Assembly: GCA_935421135.1 (NCBI GenBank)
Contig: OW285187.1
Span: 29,599,929 to 29,663,928 of the forward strand
Source: Bugulina stolonifera
Taxonomy: Eukaryota; Bryozoa; Gymnolaemata; Cheilostomatida; Bugulidae
Reading direction: 5' to 3'
DNA length: 64,000 nucleotides
Shown: in pieces, positions 37,380-49,597 of the stretch
How the letters are laid out: each line of letters starts with the position of its first letter
Position numbering within the stretch: the first letter of the stretch is position 1
Notes under the pieces: generated by a model
The model's input: the letters and a program-made list of their open reading frames with translations, nothing else
Told to the model about the DNA's origin: nothing
Databases searched by the model: none
Made by a program: the position numbers and the translations under genes

Positions 37380-37740
37380 TGTACTGATTGTAGAAAGTGA
37401 TTTCCTACCGATACTCTGGTGGTATAATATTCCATCACTCAAGTATCAGAACCTGACACTGTTGGATATACTACAAGACCATAAGCACATGAGTGTTTGA
37501 GTGAGCCCTACAATTAATACTTATAGAGACTACTAAGATAGTATATACTAATATTGTGTATTATATAATATTTATAAAAACCTTGACTCTATTACTCTGT
37601 CAAGTGTTCATTAGAAATTTTCAGGTCAGCATGTTATTTCCTGTTTGCCGATCGGGAACGCATCATATCACACATTTTAATATACAAGATTATTATAATG
37701 ACATAATTATTATATTACTGCTATCTATCATAATAAATTA
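37380..37740 (+). other. Conserved block after LDLa2 of gene C: possible last exon, then AATAAA
   Basis: The stretch from GATTGTAGAAAGTGATTTCC to about 37500 is strongly conserved with D (47980-48075) and E (57708-57830). An acceptor-like TGTAG precedes an open frame (reading FLPILWWYN in C and D), but splicing phase from the LDLa2 exon is ambiguous, and E has a stop in that frame. It is either a short C-terminal exon or conserved 3' UTR. AATAAA at 37732-37737 is a candidate polyadenylation signal, also present in D. Confidence 0.45.
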
Positions 37741-39755
37741 TTGCAATTATTCCATCTCAACTTTCTACATTTAATATAAGCATTAGACAATTAGTATGCT
37801 TGAAACACATGCATATGTACATCTACATGTATTTGTATTATGTGAGTGTGATTGGCTGTTTCATTATCTTTAGAATTTCATTGGACGATGACCAAACTAT
37901 TCTGTGATAAATATATTATTATTACAATCCATAGTGCTAGAGATATCAGTAGCCAGTAGGTACGGATTACAAAATATAAGTATACTGTGAGAAATATGTT
38001 TCATTATTTACTACCTTCTCCATTTGACATTGACCAGCAGTAAGATGCTAATTACATACAATTTTTATAAACATATTTTTGGCACATAGATATAGAAAAC
38101 AGTCAGTTGGATATAGAAAACAGTCGACGAAACAATAATTATTCTAGAATCATCACTGTCTGGCTGCTGGTGCCCTGTGTGTACCAATGAGGGGGTCAGT
38201 TGTTGTTCTGGGGAAAAGGGAGTATACAACAGTAAAGGAGTACCACAACTGGAAAAATTGTCCCTGAAAGCAAGTAGCATACCACCATGTTGACCAACTA
38301 GGATGCATAACGAGTCCACAGACTCATTTTAGAGAAACAATATTGCTAGCTGAACATATAACCCATATGACGCACTTTGTGGAAGCTGGACTCTTTTATT
38401 TGATACAGTAAGCTGTGCTTTTAATCCAGCCAATAAATAGCCTATTTAGCTTAGCTTAGGCCTCTAAGCATTGTTTACTTTTCTGGGGAGTTGAGTTGTC
38501 ATCTTTTGTGTTCCAAACTTTTTAGTGGACTTCATTCTGCTAAGTGTATAAAATTTAATGTACATTACAGATCTGTTGTCTTCCATCTTGACTCTCTTTA
38601 ATAATATCAATGGCAGAAGTTCTGTCTGGTGGCTAGAATTGGGTTCTGAAATAGCCTTGGTTGATCAGCTGAATAAAACTGAGCTTTGATAGTTACAAAT
38701 AGACTATGCTTCCAGCATTAGGCCTACATTAAGAGTGAACAGCGTGTAGTAGCTTATTCGCGTATTAGGGTTATAAACCCGATGCGTATACTCGGAAAGA
38801 GTGTGAAAAAGTATGTTCTGTCAAGCTTGAAGTGAGTTCAGGCTAGCGGTCCAATGGAACCAAAAGCTGGAACTACCTCGCTCAATGAGACGACTCAGCA
38901 AAGGTTGAGTTGGGGGATGTGACTTTATTGCAGTCTAATCATCAGCTCTGATTTGCACAGTAAAATGCTCATGCTTTTATATTAAAACCAGTTCTGGTAG
39001 AAGTTTTAATAAAAAGCCTGATAGAGAATTGGGAGAGACGATATTGTATCGGCTCCGGAAATTGCGTAAGAATATGGCAGCAAAAGGCCGAGGGCCGACC
39101 TTCAAAAGGGTCGGCCTTTATAAAAGATGCTTATAATAAGGAGGGATGTACAATATGTAAAAACTAGCTCATTCTGAAACGTAGGCCTTCTTTATAATAG
39201 GGTTACACCATAGAATAATATCCCACTTGATTGCAAGTGCCAAGTAGGGCATGTCTGATACACTACAATATTTACAGACCAGATTACATAATAGCAATGT
39301 TGGTGTTAACAAGTTCTTTTGATTAGTGTTTATTGATGTTTATTTAAAAGGTTGGGGAGTGGAGTAGAAGTCTTTCATTCACTACAGTGATAATGGTGGA
39401 TCTTTTCTTTTACAAATTACTAGTTTGTTCTATAAACCATGTAATACCAGCCTAGCTAGCTCCCTTTCTTCAATACTGCATATTTTCACAATTTAAAAGA
39501 GTGATGTTTACTAAGGAGATCATAATACAAGTCGTGTAGTTACATAACAGATAAATAACACTGTTGAAAATAATCTAGTAACAGGTGTGTGCTATATTAT
39601 TATATTGTATTTATCTGTTTTCTTTCACTAGAATTATCACATTGTTCCATTTGGTCCACAAATTACTAGTTTCATCCATTCACCCCTTTTGTTACCTTAT
39701 GCTAAGCTGGGCCATTGTGGCCCTCATTTTTCTAATGATCTTGTTGTCACATAGC
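37741..39755. other. Intergenic C-D
   Basis: No gene is supported. It contains sequence shared with the D-E spacer (TGTGAGTGTGATTGGCTGTT near 37845 and 48425), an LTR-like segment (38735-39165), and blocks shared with the gene B upstream region (39280-39350, 39655-39720). Minus-strand short open frames near 38065-38319 show no recognisable protein. Confidence 0.6.
38735..39165 (-). mobile_element. Probable solo LTR (minus orientation) between C and D
   Basis: On the minus strand it contains a TATA-like TTTTAATATAAAAGCATG followed by AATAAAGTCACATCC, plus TTACGCAATTTCCGG and TATCAGGCTTTTTA segments related to the LTR-like units in gene C introns. Ends and target duplication could not be fixed. 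Confidence 0.4.
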
Positions 39756-39854
39756 AGGTATATAATTAAATATACTAGTATATAAGAACAGTCTAACTTG
39801 TAGTTTGTGGTACTTTATTAATATTCACCACAGGAAACAGTTCAACATTTCAGA
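39756..39854 (+). promoter_or_regulatory. Promoter and 5' UTR of gene D
   Basis: TATACTAGTATATAAGAACA provides a TATA box about 75 nt before the ATG, followed by the shared CAGTCTAACTTGTAGT and CACCACAGGAA blocks. The same arrangement precedes E and F. Confidence 0.7.
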
Positions 39855-42800
39855 ATGATTCAGAAGATTTCTTGTGTTTTCACTTTTATAGTGGTTTGTA
39901 CACTTGTCTCCTCTATATCGTGTTATCGATCAAATTCACCAGGTAAGATTATTGTTTGTATTTCCATTTCCTGTTTTATTTTGCTCAAAATAAACGCAGT
40001 AAAGGATTGTGGCAATCTAACAAATTAATATTCCTAATAGAACAACCAAATAGGCAGCATAGAGCTGTAGATAGGTGTACACATGATCATGTGCAAGTAG
40101 TTGCTACAGAATTATTTTGTTTTCTAGCTACAGAGTAACAATGTCGCAGGTGTAATGCATTTCTCAAGCATTAGATGCATCCACAATATTCTGATAAATT
40201 GTAGCAAAGGTTCCCATAAACCCTCATTGGAATAAAACAGTCTTGGTTAAGATTCCAGTTTCTGCAGATGGGTTGGACAACGATCAAGATCTTGGTAAAG
40301 CTGAAGAAGATAATGAATTTGTCGATGTGGAAACTAAACTACTGCCAAATGGAGAAATGGAACTAAATTTCACATCTCATGGCAGAAAGCACACTTTAGA
40401 GCTAAGAGAGAGTAAAGTGTTGCGTGATGTACCAATTAATCTCGTCGGTAGCTCACAGGAGTTTACTGACGAAGTTAAAAGAAAACTTAAGGTTTGTTAG
40501 CGAACTTTTATACCTCAAATAATTAGATGAACACAAAATTCACAACAATTTGTTATAGATCAATAATTAAATTTCCCATATCTGGTCGAATTACCAATAT
40601 AGTGATTTTTATTAACAGGATATAAAGATCATGATGGATGTAAAACGAGGAGCCATATTGGCCATGGAGAAGACTGACGGACAGAGTGAACTGAAGATTA
40701 AAGTACAGCCGATACAAAATTCTAGTTGATTATGTCCATAGAGTGTGATAGATAAACTTGGTAGCCAGTTTTTGAGGTTGCCGTCGGGTAGTAGAAAGTA
40801 TAAAACATGAGAGTGTTTTCATGTTTGATGCTTAATATATTATCAGGTCTAAATGCTGTCAACAAAAGGATTTAGATTAACAACCCACTAGTGATCAGTT
40901 AGTTGCTAAATTTAGTAAACATAAGCACATGGGCCGTCACACAGTGAATAACAGCTGAAATATGATTTGGCGATTGGGAAATAGCACTATCCCACATTCG
41001 TCTAATAGTTTTATCAAGGCAATAATATTTGGCACTTGCTGATGAAATTTTCATTCAAAGGTTATTTCGCATGCTTTAATCTTTATTAGATTATTCTGTA
41101 TAAACAGCGTGTTATAAATAATGTTCTAAAGGCCACGTAAAGAGTTAAATACCGTCATTTTCTGTTCCAGAAAGGATCATTCAAGCTAGGTAATCATCAG
41201 TTTAAGATGTCTGATGATTCTCTGAACAGAACTAAAGTATCCAAACAATTGGTAGAAGACACGCCCCCTAAGTCACATGGCAGTCGTAAGTTTTGGACAC
41301 CCCTGTATTACATACGCCATACATGACTAACTCACAATTTATGCATACATGGTATATTATAGTCTAATTGAATCTGCATAATCAACTGCTAAAGTGTTTT
41401 ATTGAAAGTAAGTTACGAAGTATAGTCTCCTACTGTATGATATAATAATATACCTGTAAAATTATGAATTTACATGTACATATAGTGTTAATAGTACATA
41501 GTATATGGCAGGTCACATACGTAGCCTATAAACACACCTTAGTGCATTTAAAGGCGCATATAGATAAATACGCGTATCTGTATTTAAGATACATGTACGC
41601 AGTGTATTAATTGTGTAGAATTTGTAAGCAATACTCTAAGTTGTAAATTAGCAATATCTCTCACTAAATAATGTCATGGTTATATTCCACAGCTCGGTTT
41701 GAACGGTCAAGAAGAAGGAAAAGAGCCGTACCAGTGGAAGTAACTCCAATATCTGCTGTAGTAGAACTAGCAATGATAGCGGACTACTCTGTGTGGAGTC
41801 ACATGTTGGCTGGTCAAGTTGCCTCTGTCATTACTACTGATCATATGGTCAACATACTACACTACTTCGCACAAGTGGCCAGCATTGTTAGTATATTAAA
41901 CTACATGTGCACAAATCCTAGGAAATTTTTATCTTATGTAAGCGCACCAGGACCAGGTACATCACAATTTTATAAGTGTTAGTTCCATTAAAATCTCCAC
42001 TTATACAACATCCCATGTATTTCACACTTTTGTATAGAGTTAAGTTTCTGATGGTCTATGTATTCTTGTGGGAGAACATTCTCATCTATCAAACAAGGGA
42101 ATACAACTCCTGGATGAACAGCTATATCAAGGGGAAATCCAAAAAACTAGATAATATTATCTGCTACAATCACTCTTCTACTTCCTGTATAAATTATTGT
42201 CATAATTTTAGATGGACACCCACTACAGGTTAATGAAGAATGACGATATTAGTATTCGCGTTGCTTCAGCTGGCATAGTCGTAATAACAGTAAGTGGCCT
42301 AAATACACGTATGTCCCAGCATATAGGTATATATTATAGTTTAATTGGCTAAAAGAAGTATTTTATGCATTACGTATACATGTACTGTATGAGAAGACAT
42401 TGTTATTGATATCTAACGTAGATGCAGTACTTATATACAGCTGTACATACTATTAATTATCATGTTGTACATCAAGGCCATCATCCAGGAGACCATGACA
42501 CCCTTTAGTTATACACCATCATAGGTATATTATAATATAGCATACCATTCTTCTCACAGTAGAAAGATGCTAAACAATAGATTTACATGTAAACTATGCT
42601 GTATGATATAGTAGTGTACAATCAATTTCTTCCTTTCTCTTACTGTTTGAACACAAGTACCATTATGGCATATACATGTACTTACATGTACTTACACGTA
42701 AGTAAGTGTATTACTTGGAGTAATAGAGTTGTTACATACAATATCTACTTTCATGATACGCTATGTCTGTGTCTCATAGACTAAGTCTAAGTTGAGAAAC

Positions 42801-45800
42801 CTAACTGAGGCTCATGCAGTCAATGGTAGAATAGGGGTACAAACAGCAATGAGAGGTCTAGCTGAATGGATGAACACAACAGAGGCTAACAAAACACTGC
42901 CTAGGAGTGATCATACGATGCTCTTTACCAGGTTAGTAGACATGCTAGTACAAGGAGATATACAGGCATATATTCAATACATCTTGTAGTAGAGAGAGAT
43001 GTGGTATGATTTGAGGTGTAAGTTGTATACAGCAATCCAGGGAGATGAGAATATCTGACTAGCTGTTTAGACCAGTATTTGATATTAGGTTGTGCACAGC
43101 TGTGTTAGTTACATGTAGTCCAAGCCATGAAACTATGTAAGGTCATAGCTGAGTCGTGTGAATTTATACTAAGAGCAACGGAAATCGCCAATTCTTTTCT
43201 TTTTCTTGTATACATAATTTTACTAATAGAAATAGCTTTCCAGATAAAATTGAGCTGCAGCAACTGAGAACAAGTGCTTTAGACACCTACATGTGGAAAA
43301 ACATAAAATAAATCCTTGTAAATTGTACTGATATGTCACATTGGAATGTTATTTTGTATACACAGGTATAACTTGTATACAGATAGTACAGGGGAAGATA
43401 ACATAGTAGGTATGTATGCCCAGAGCTCAACTATTTCCTTTATATTAAAACCTTATCTATCTGTTTGAAATGGATCTGGTCGCGAACAAAACGTACAAGA
43501 TAGCCATCCGACCTAGACCAAAAGGGCTATTGACGTAGGATTATGCTTGGCCGGATGAAACCATCCCTAGCTCATCGGCACTCCTGGGTTTTTTGTACAA
43601 CAATGAGGACTTTGCTTTTTGCTGTGTTCAAAAACCTGTGGCAGATGTGTGCTGGAAATATTATAGCAAATTGGCTTTAACCTGAATTATACCTTTAATT
43701 GACATGTGCTCTGGCATTGTGTGAAAGCTGGGGGTTGATTTTCACTTCTACTTTCCACAAAGCATGATGCTTGACCCTTACTTTACTCCAATCTTTCAGC
43801 CTCCAATGATAATTCTATCAGTCTGGTGCAATTAAATACTAAGTCTTGTTGAAAATATAAAATCTGAAAGCTTGTAGCTAATCAGACCTACAACTATGGT
43901 CAAGTTCGAATTTGGAACAGCCTTTGCCCTTCAGCACTACAATAATATGTACTTTACCTAACAGCAAATAGCACTTAACACTAAGTATTACCCATTGTCC
44001 GTTGTCACTCTTGTATGTACACTCTACCCCCTTGCATTTACTGTTTCGGGCTAGCCATTTCCTTCAGATATGAGATAACAATATACTGTTATTGAAATAC
44101 TAATACACCTATTGGGAAATAAATAATAGGAAGTACCTAGTACTAATCTTTGGTGTTCAACTCCTTGCCCACACTCATAATTCCAAATAATATTTCATGC
44201 ACATTAAAAATTGTATTCTCTGTTTATTCTTGGATAAGTTCTTTTAAAAATTAATACACTATTCAATTTGCTAAAATCTACATGTACATAATATTCCCGG
44301 CTTCAGCAATTTTATATGTTGTACTTGCAATTCCCATTGGTAGTCCTTTTGAACTTTCAATATACTTTTGACTCTTCTTTGACTCTAGTATTTTAGCACT
44401 ATAATTGCTTGACTCTTATTTGACTTTTCAAAATTGCTGTTTATTTACTGTTACTCAACTTTTGACTTACGTCATCTGATGACCTGACTCCAGTGACTCT
44501 TTATCAATTGGGAATGTGTACTCTTACAGTACTTGACTTTTGGCTTGAGTTTCTGTCTGCTTGGCACATGTCAGCGGCCATGTGCCAAGCAGAACGATGC
44601 GAACGGTTTATTGAAGATAACTTGATTCTAAATAAGTTTTATATAAATTTGAAATGTGTGACTCTCGACAAGAGCTATTGCATGCTAATCAAAACTTTCA
44701 AGTCCCCAGAAACTCAAAGCCTCTTTTAAGTTATCTACAGATCAACTACAAGTGAAGCTGAAATTGAATTCTTGATCAACGGCTGAATATTTACACCACC
44801 CTGAAGCCTATTCCAAAATTATATATAATATTTAAGATACAGTATCAATATTGTTTTTCTCACTAACATTCTAATAATTTATAATAACTTTTGTGAATGT
44901 GTATATCCCTGTTTCTAGGCAATGCTCATATCAGACGAATATGTCACAAAACACATTCCATCTCAGTGGTAGAAGTTTCAGGCTTGCTTAGCGAAGATGG
45001 ACATAGAGCTTCCCATGAACTTGGACACAGGTCAGTTCACTGTGTAACACTAATTGGATAAACTATACTCGTAAACTGCTATTGCATCGTATTACATTAA
45101 ATTTATGTTACGAGCTACGTCACGTTACATTGCACTGCGTAGCGTCACGTTACAGTATGTTACTTTACGTAACCTGCATTGCATTAAATTGCTGAATTGC
45201 ATCGCATGACATTACATTAAGCAGCCTAGGTGCTAGACATGATGGAGAAGACAATAGCTGTGCTGACGAGAATTACATCATGGGATCAACTAGTCGCGAG
45301 CGGACAAACCTGGCTCACAGATTCCAGTTTAGTTGCTGTTCCCAAAGGAGCTTCTATGCCACAATAAAAGAGTAAATATTGACTGCCTGTTCATCTTTCA
45401 CATATTTTCTGTGGTTTGTTGGCAACGTCATATCTAATTATAATGTCACATGCATGTGTGTTAGTGGTGGATTATATACTAGACGTACATTGTATCATAC
45501 TGCATCTTAGGTTGTGTGGTCTACAATATTGTTGCAGTGCATTGTATCATATAATAATTTGAGTAATACATTATTCTGTATAATAATAAAGTCTATAATA
45601 TAGTTTTTGCATAAATTGCTGTGTTCTTCGAATCATTGTACAGAATTTATCTGACTTTGCGCTCCACAGTATCGGTGGATGTCTAATGGAGGGAGTACCT
45701 GACCCAGATTATGACCCTTCTATAGATACTCAAGTAGAAATGTACCCACCAGGAGTTATGTTCTCAGCTGACGATCAGTGCTATTTGGCAGAGGGAACTC

Positions 45801-47796
45801 ATGCCTGTACTAGCGTAAGTCTAAAAATAAGAAATTACTTTGATAGTATCCATTACATCATCTACCTGTAATTGTGCATAGAAGTGCATGTGCAAGGTAT
45901 GTGTTAATAAACTAACTGTTTGCCCAATCAACAATACACATTGTGGTGCAACAACGCTGTTACGGTGTTGCAAACTATATTTAAATATTGACTCATGAGT
46001 TACCACTGTCACTTTACAGTCATATCATGCTACTAGCTCAACATTCAGAGAATCGATCTATGTTAGTATAATAACCACAGAAACAAAATGTTGTCATAAT
46101 TCCATGGGCTGTCAAATTAACGGCCCTGCTTTTGAAACCTTGCCAGTCCGTTTCATTATTGTTTCTGTGTGTAATTTCAGCATTAGCTATAAACATGTAC
46201 ATGTAGGTACATCAACAGAAATAGTGGATGCACTAGGCTATATGCAACACCTACAGTATTATGCAGTTACATCTGCATTGCTATGTTACATAAATATTCC
46301 ATATTACAGACAATTTACACCCAGCAGCGCACGAGCATATGCTTGAATATTCACTGTCGGTCAGCGAGTAAGAAGAATAGCTGCACGGTGATGTTTAGCC
46401 CAGCTGCCGATGGAACAGACTGTGGCAGGTTTGAGTGGTGTATGCAAGGTCGGTGTGTGGATAAGTTTGAGTCCTGTTCACAACCTGATCAAAACTGCGA
46501 TGGTGAGTGAATACCCTTCTTCTTCTTCTTCTTCTTGCGGTTCCCAATCAATACGGTATAAAATGCATACCTAGTTTCACTCTTTCTTCTTTTTGGGTTT
46601 TGACTTTGATATTTTGAAGCCTGTATCATCAAGTGAATATATATAATGTAATATGTAATATGACCGCTATATCTTCCTGAGATCCTAAATCCATGAAATA
46701 CTAGTCATTAATATGTGACTCCGGATTTTGACCATATGATGTGCAAATGATATCTTGTATACATTTGCATATGCATATATAATATAAACATTACCACATT
46801 AAATTGGTATATACACCTAATTTTATGTACACTTGCAATGCGTAAACCATAAAACTTGCGTTAGTTCTAAAATAGTGCTTTAAGTTAGGCAGAACCGAGC
46901 AGGTTTGGTACACTAGAATGCATGTAATATGAACCAAATAGGTAACAGCAATGAATAGAGATTTACCTATACAACTATTTTATATACTACATTTGCATGC
47001 ATCTATTTATACGTACATATCATAATATAATATAATGTTTGTTGTAGTAACAAGCTGCTTTAGCGGTGAATCTCAGTGTACCAATGGTGTGAATATAGAA
47101 AACCCTTCACTATACAGGTGCTATGAGGATAGTGTTGCTTGTAATGGTATCCCAGACTGCTCTGATGGGTCAGATGAGATTGGTTGTAGCATAAGATGGT
47201 TCTGCCCTCCTGGATACACTAAATGCATTCTTGGGTAATAGCTTGGAGTAATTTATGTGTAGACATAGAGGAATACCGCTAGTACTTATACTGCTAGCAC
47301 TTATGCTGCTAGTACTATTATTCTGCTAGTACTTCTAGTCTATCTGCTCCAGCAGGTTCAGATTGCGCAAGTGCTCTCCCATATATCAGGACGCTGCTCT
47401 ATAGTCCACGTACACGTAGTACATGTAATACATGTAGATCAATTTGGGTAATGTCTACGACTAGACGAGATATACGTTGTTCTAGTTTACATTGGCAAAT
47501 GATCTCAGGCTAATTGATATCAGAATGTCCTACAGACTGTTGTAAGGTTATGTGGACCACACTTCATGAATTTTGTAAAACTTTTAGTAAGCTTTGCCGA
47601 AAGAGCTGGGTTACTCCTTAACCCCAGTAGCTGTGGCGCTAACATTCATATGTTTATATTTATATCTAGGAAAGGTAAATGGAGCCTTGAAAGCTATGTA
47701 CCTCAATACTGTGTACACGACAGTTGGCTCTGTGATGGAAACAATGACTGCACAGACAACTCCGATGAGAATGAACTTTGTTCTAAGTATGTGTAG
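39855..47796 (+). CDS. Gene D: secreted ADAMTS-like metalloprotease with two LDLa modules
   Basis: Exons: 39855-39942, 40205-40491, 40619-40702, 41171-41285, 41693-41886, 42212-42289, 42780-42931, 43366-43409, 44919-45030, 45225-45371, 45670-45814, 46310-46502, 47048-47234, 47670-47796 (to in-frame TAG). Total 1953 nt, 650 residues. Signal peptide about 1-20, prodomain to about 195, furin-type RSRRRKRA near 197-203, zinc motif HELGHSLGARHD at 380-391, disintegrin-like/cysteine-rich about 435-546 ([14 protein letters not shown]), LDLa1 about 547-609 (DCSDGSDE) and LDLa2 to the end (CDGNNDC). No transmembrane segment is seen, so it is probably secreted. The prodomain exon lacks 14 codons present in B and C, in frame. 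Exon 5 begins like A/E/F and continues like B/C. The last coding exon may lie further on. Confidence 0.88.
43470..43690. repeat. Dispersed repeat copy (shared with 16493-16760)
   Basis: GGTCGCGAACAAAACGTACA and CATCCCTAGCTCATCGGCAC match the repeat in gene B intron 6, but here it lies in intron 8. It appears non-coding. Confidence 0.6.
45110..45225. repeat. Degenerate pentanucleotide repeat, gene D intron 9
   Basis: Same class of TACGT/TTGCAT pentamers and same intron position as in gene C (33640-33805). Confidence 0.65.
46510..46540. repeat. (CTT)n microsatellite
   Basis: About seven CTT units lie just after the cysteine-rich exon of gene D. Gene C has a CTT/T-tract at the same place, next to its LTR insertion. 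Confidence 0.75.
47275..47340. repeat. Minisatellite (CTAGTACTTATACTG-type), intron 13 of gene D
   Basis: Paralogous to the array at 36655-36735 in gene C, with about four diverged units. Confidence 0.6.
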
Positions 47797-47979
47797 ATAA
47801 CTCCAAAACTTCTGTGATTCTTACTAATTTTAGTTCTTAGTCACAGTAACATAGTAATTCCAGCGAGGTAGCATAGCATGAGTGTATAAGCAAGCACTGG
47901 TACACATAGTGTCCCTTTACTCTAGTTACCTGCTAGTAGTAGGTCACATGACCATATGTCATGCTTCATTGTTTGATTG

Positions 47980-48327
47980 TAGAAAGGGATCTCCTACCGA
48001 TACTCTGGTGGTATAATATTTCATCACTCAAGTATCAGAACCTGACACTGTTGGATATATTACAAGGCTATTAGCACATGTGTCTCTGAGTGAACTTTAC
48101 AGTAACTACTTAGAGACTACTAAGAGTAATATATACTAACATTGAGTATTATATAATATTTATTAAACCCTTGACGATCTATTTCTCTGTCACGTGTCCA
48201 TTAGAAATTTTCAGGTCAGCATCTTGTTTCCTGTTTACCGATTGGGAACGCATCATATCACACATTTTAATATACAATATTATTATAATGACATAATTAT
48301 TATATTACTGTTATCTACCATAATAAA
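47980..48327 (+). other. Conserved block after LDLa2 of gene D and AATAAA signal
   Basis: Counterpart of the block at 37380 in C. The FLPILWWYN-type frame reads LLPILWWYN here and is open to TAG at 48072-48074. AATAAA occurs at 48322-48327. Whether it is a coding exon is unresolved. Confidence 0.45.
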
Positions 48328-48329
48328 TT

Positions 48330-49490
48330 ATTGCAATTATTCCATCTCCACTTTCTACATTTAATATAAGCGTTAGACAATTAGCATGCTTCAAATACAT
48401 GCACATCTACATGTATTTATATTATGTGAGTGTGATTGGCTGTTCTGTTACCTTTTGAATTTCATTGGACGTTGACCAAACTCTTCTGTGGTAAATAGCG
48501 TATTAAATATTACTCTCAATCTGGTGCTAGAGATATCAGTATGTGCAGATCTCAGAATATGTGAACACACAGCGAGAAACAGGATTCAATATTCACCATC
48601 TTCGCCATTAGGCATCGGCCAACACTATTGCACTCATTATATACAATTTTCTGCACATAGTCAAACCATTAAATATAGAAAACAGTCAGCAAGATCATGA
48701 TATTTGATATACATTGTAGTGTACACTGAACAATGATGTGCTATTGTGATCTAGGCTATGAACAGTTTGGTAGATTATATATAATATCAATGGGTTAAAA
48801 TTACCATACAGAATTGATGGTACACATACAAGGCTGCAATGGCTACGCCAAGTATTTGCTCTGAGTTTGTAGGCAGGTCAGAGCACACCTGTGGTACAAA
48901 GACCCAGTAGTCAGTAGACATCAGTAGGATTCGAACCCTGGACCTTCAGCACTTTAGGGCAGACGCTCTAACCCACTGAGGTGCCTCCTACTCCTGGCAG
49001 AAGTTCTGGTTAGTGAATAAAGTTGGGTTCTGAAATAGCCGTGGTTGTTCAGCTATACAAAGCTGAACTTCATAGCACGAATCTAGGTGTCAAAATAGAC
49101 AACTAACGTAAACTGGCGCCGCATCCAAACTCAGACCTAATATGTTATGTTCAGTTCTAACCAGTTGACTGTCACAGACTGTAATTATTTATTAGTTTCA
49201 TCCATGCACCCTATAATAACTGGGAAGGGGGTGGAGCACCTTCCTTCAATTACCTGTATGTCCACAGGAGCTGGTTTGATATATTGCAGTCGCATAACAA
49301 AACAATATGTAATTATCAAGGCATGTTAGCTAGTATATAAAGAGATCAGATCAGCTTTGCTTGTAGATTGTGGTACAGGGAATACAAATGTAATTCTAAA
49401 GGTCCCTAGGTCTCTGAAACTATCAATGTTCCTATTGATGTATAAATTGATAATGTGGTATGTAGTTACCTGTTACCTGTTACCTGTTGT
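48330..49490. other. Intergenic D-E
   Basis: No gene is supported. Contains sequence shared with the C-D spacer, a minus-strand tRNA-derived SINE-like unit (48915-49000), the fragment TATTAGTTTCATCCATGCACC related to the shared upstream block, and CTGTTACCTGTTACCTGTT just before the promoter. Confidence 0.6.
48915..49000 (-). mobile_element. tRNA-derived SINE-like head, minus strand
   Basis: On the minus strand CCTCAGTGGGTTAGAGC (A box) is followed about 25 nt later by GGTTCGAATCC (B box). The T-stem is imperfect and no acceptor stem is evident, so a functional tRNA gene is unlikely. A SINE head or tRNA pseudogene is preferred. Confidence 0.55.
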
Positions 49491-49597
49491 CACATAGCAG
49501 GTATATAATTAAATATACTAGTATATAAGATCAGCCTAACTTGTAGTCTGTGCTACTTTATCAACACTCACCACAGGAAATAGTTCAATATTTCAGA
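49491..49597 (+). promoter_or_regulatory. Promoter and 5' UTR of gene E
   Basis: CACATAGCAGGTATATAATT and TACTAGTATATAAGATCAG match gene D closely. The TATA box is about 75 nt upstream of the ATG. Confidence 0.7.

Noticed and set aside
48915..49000. Possible minus-strand tRNA gene
   Set aside because: Imperfect T-stem and no acceptor stem; more like a SINE head.
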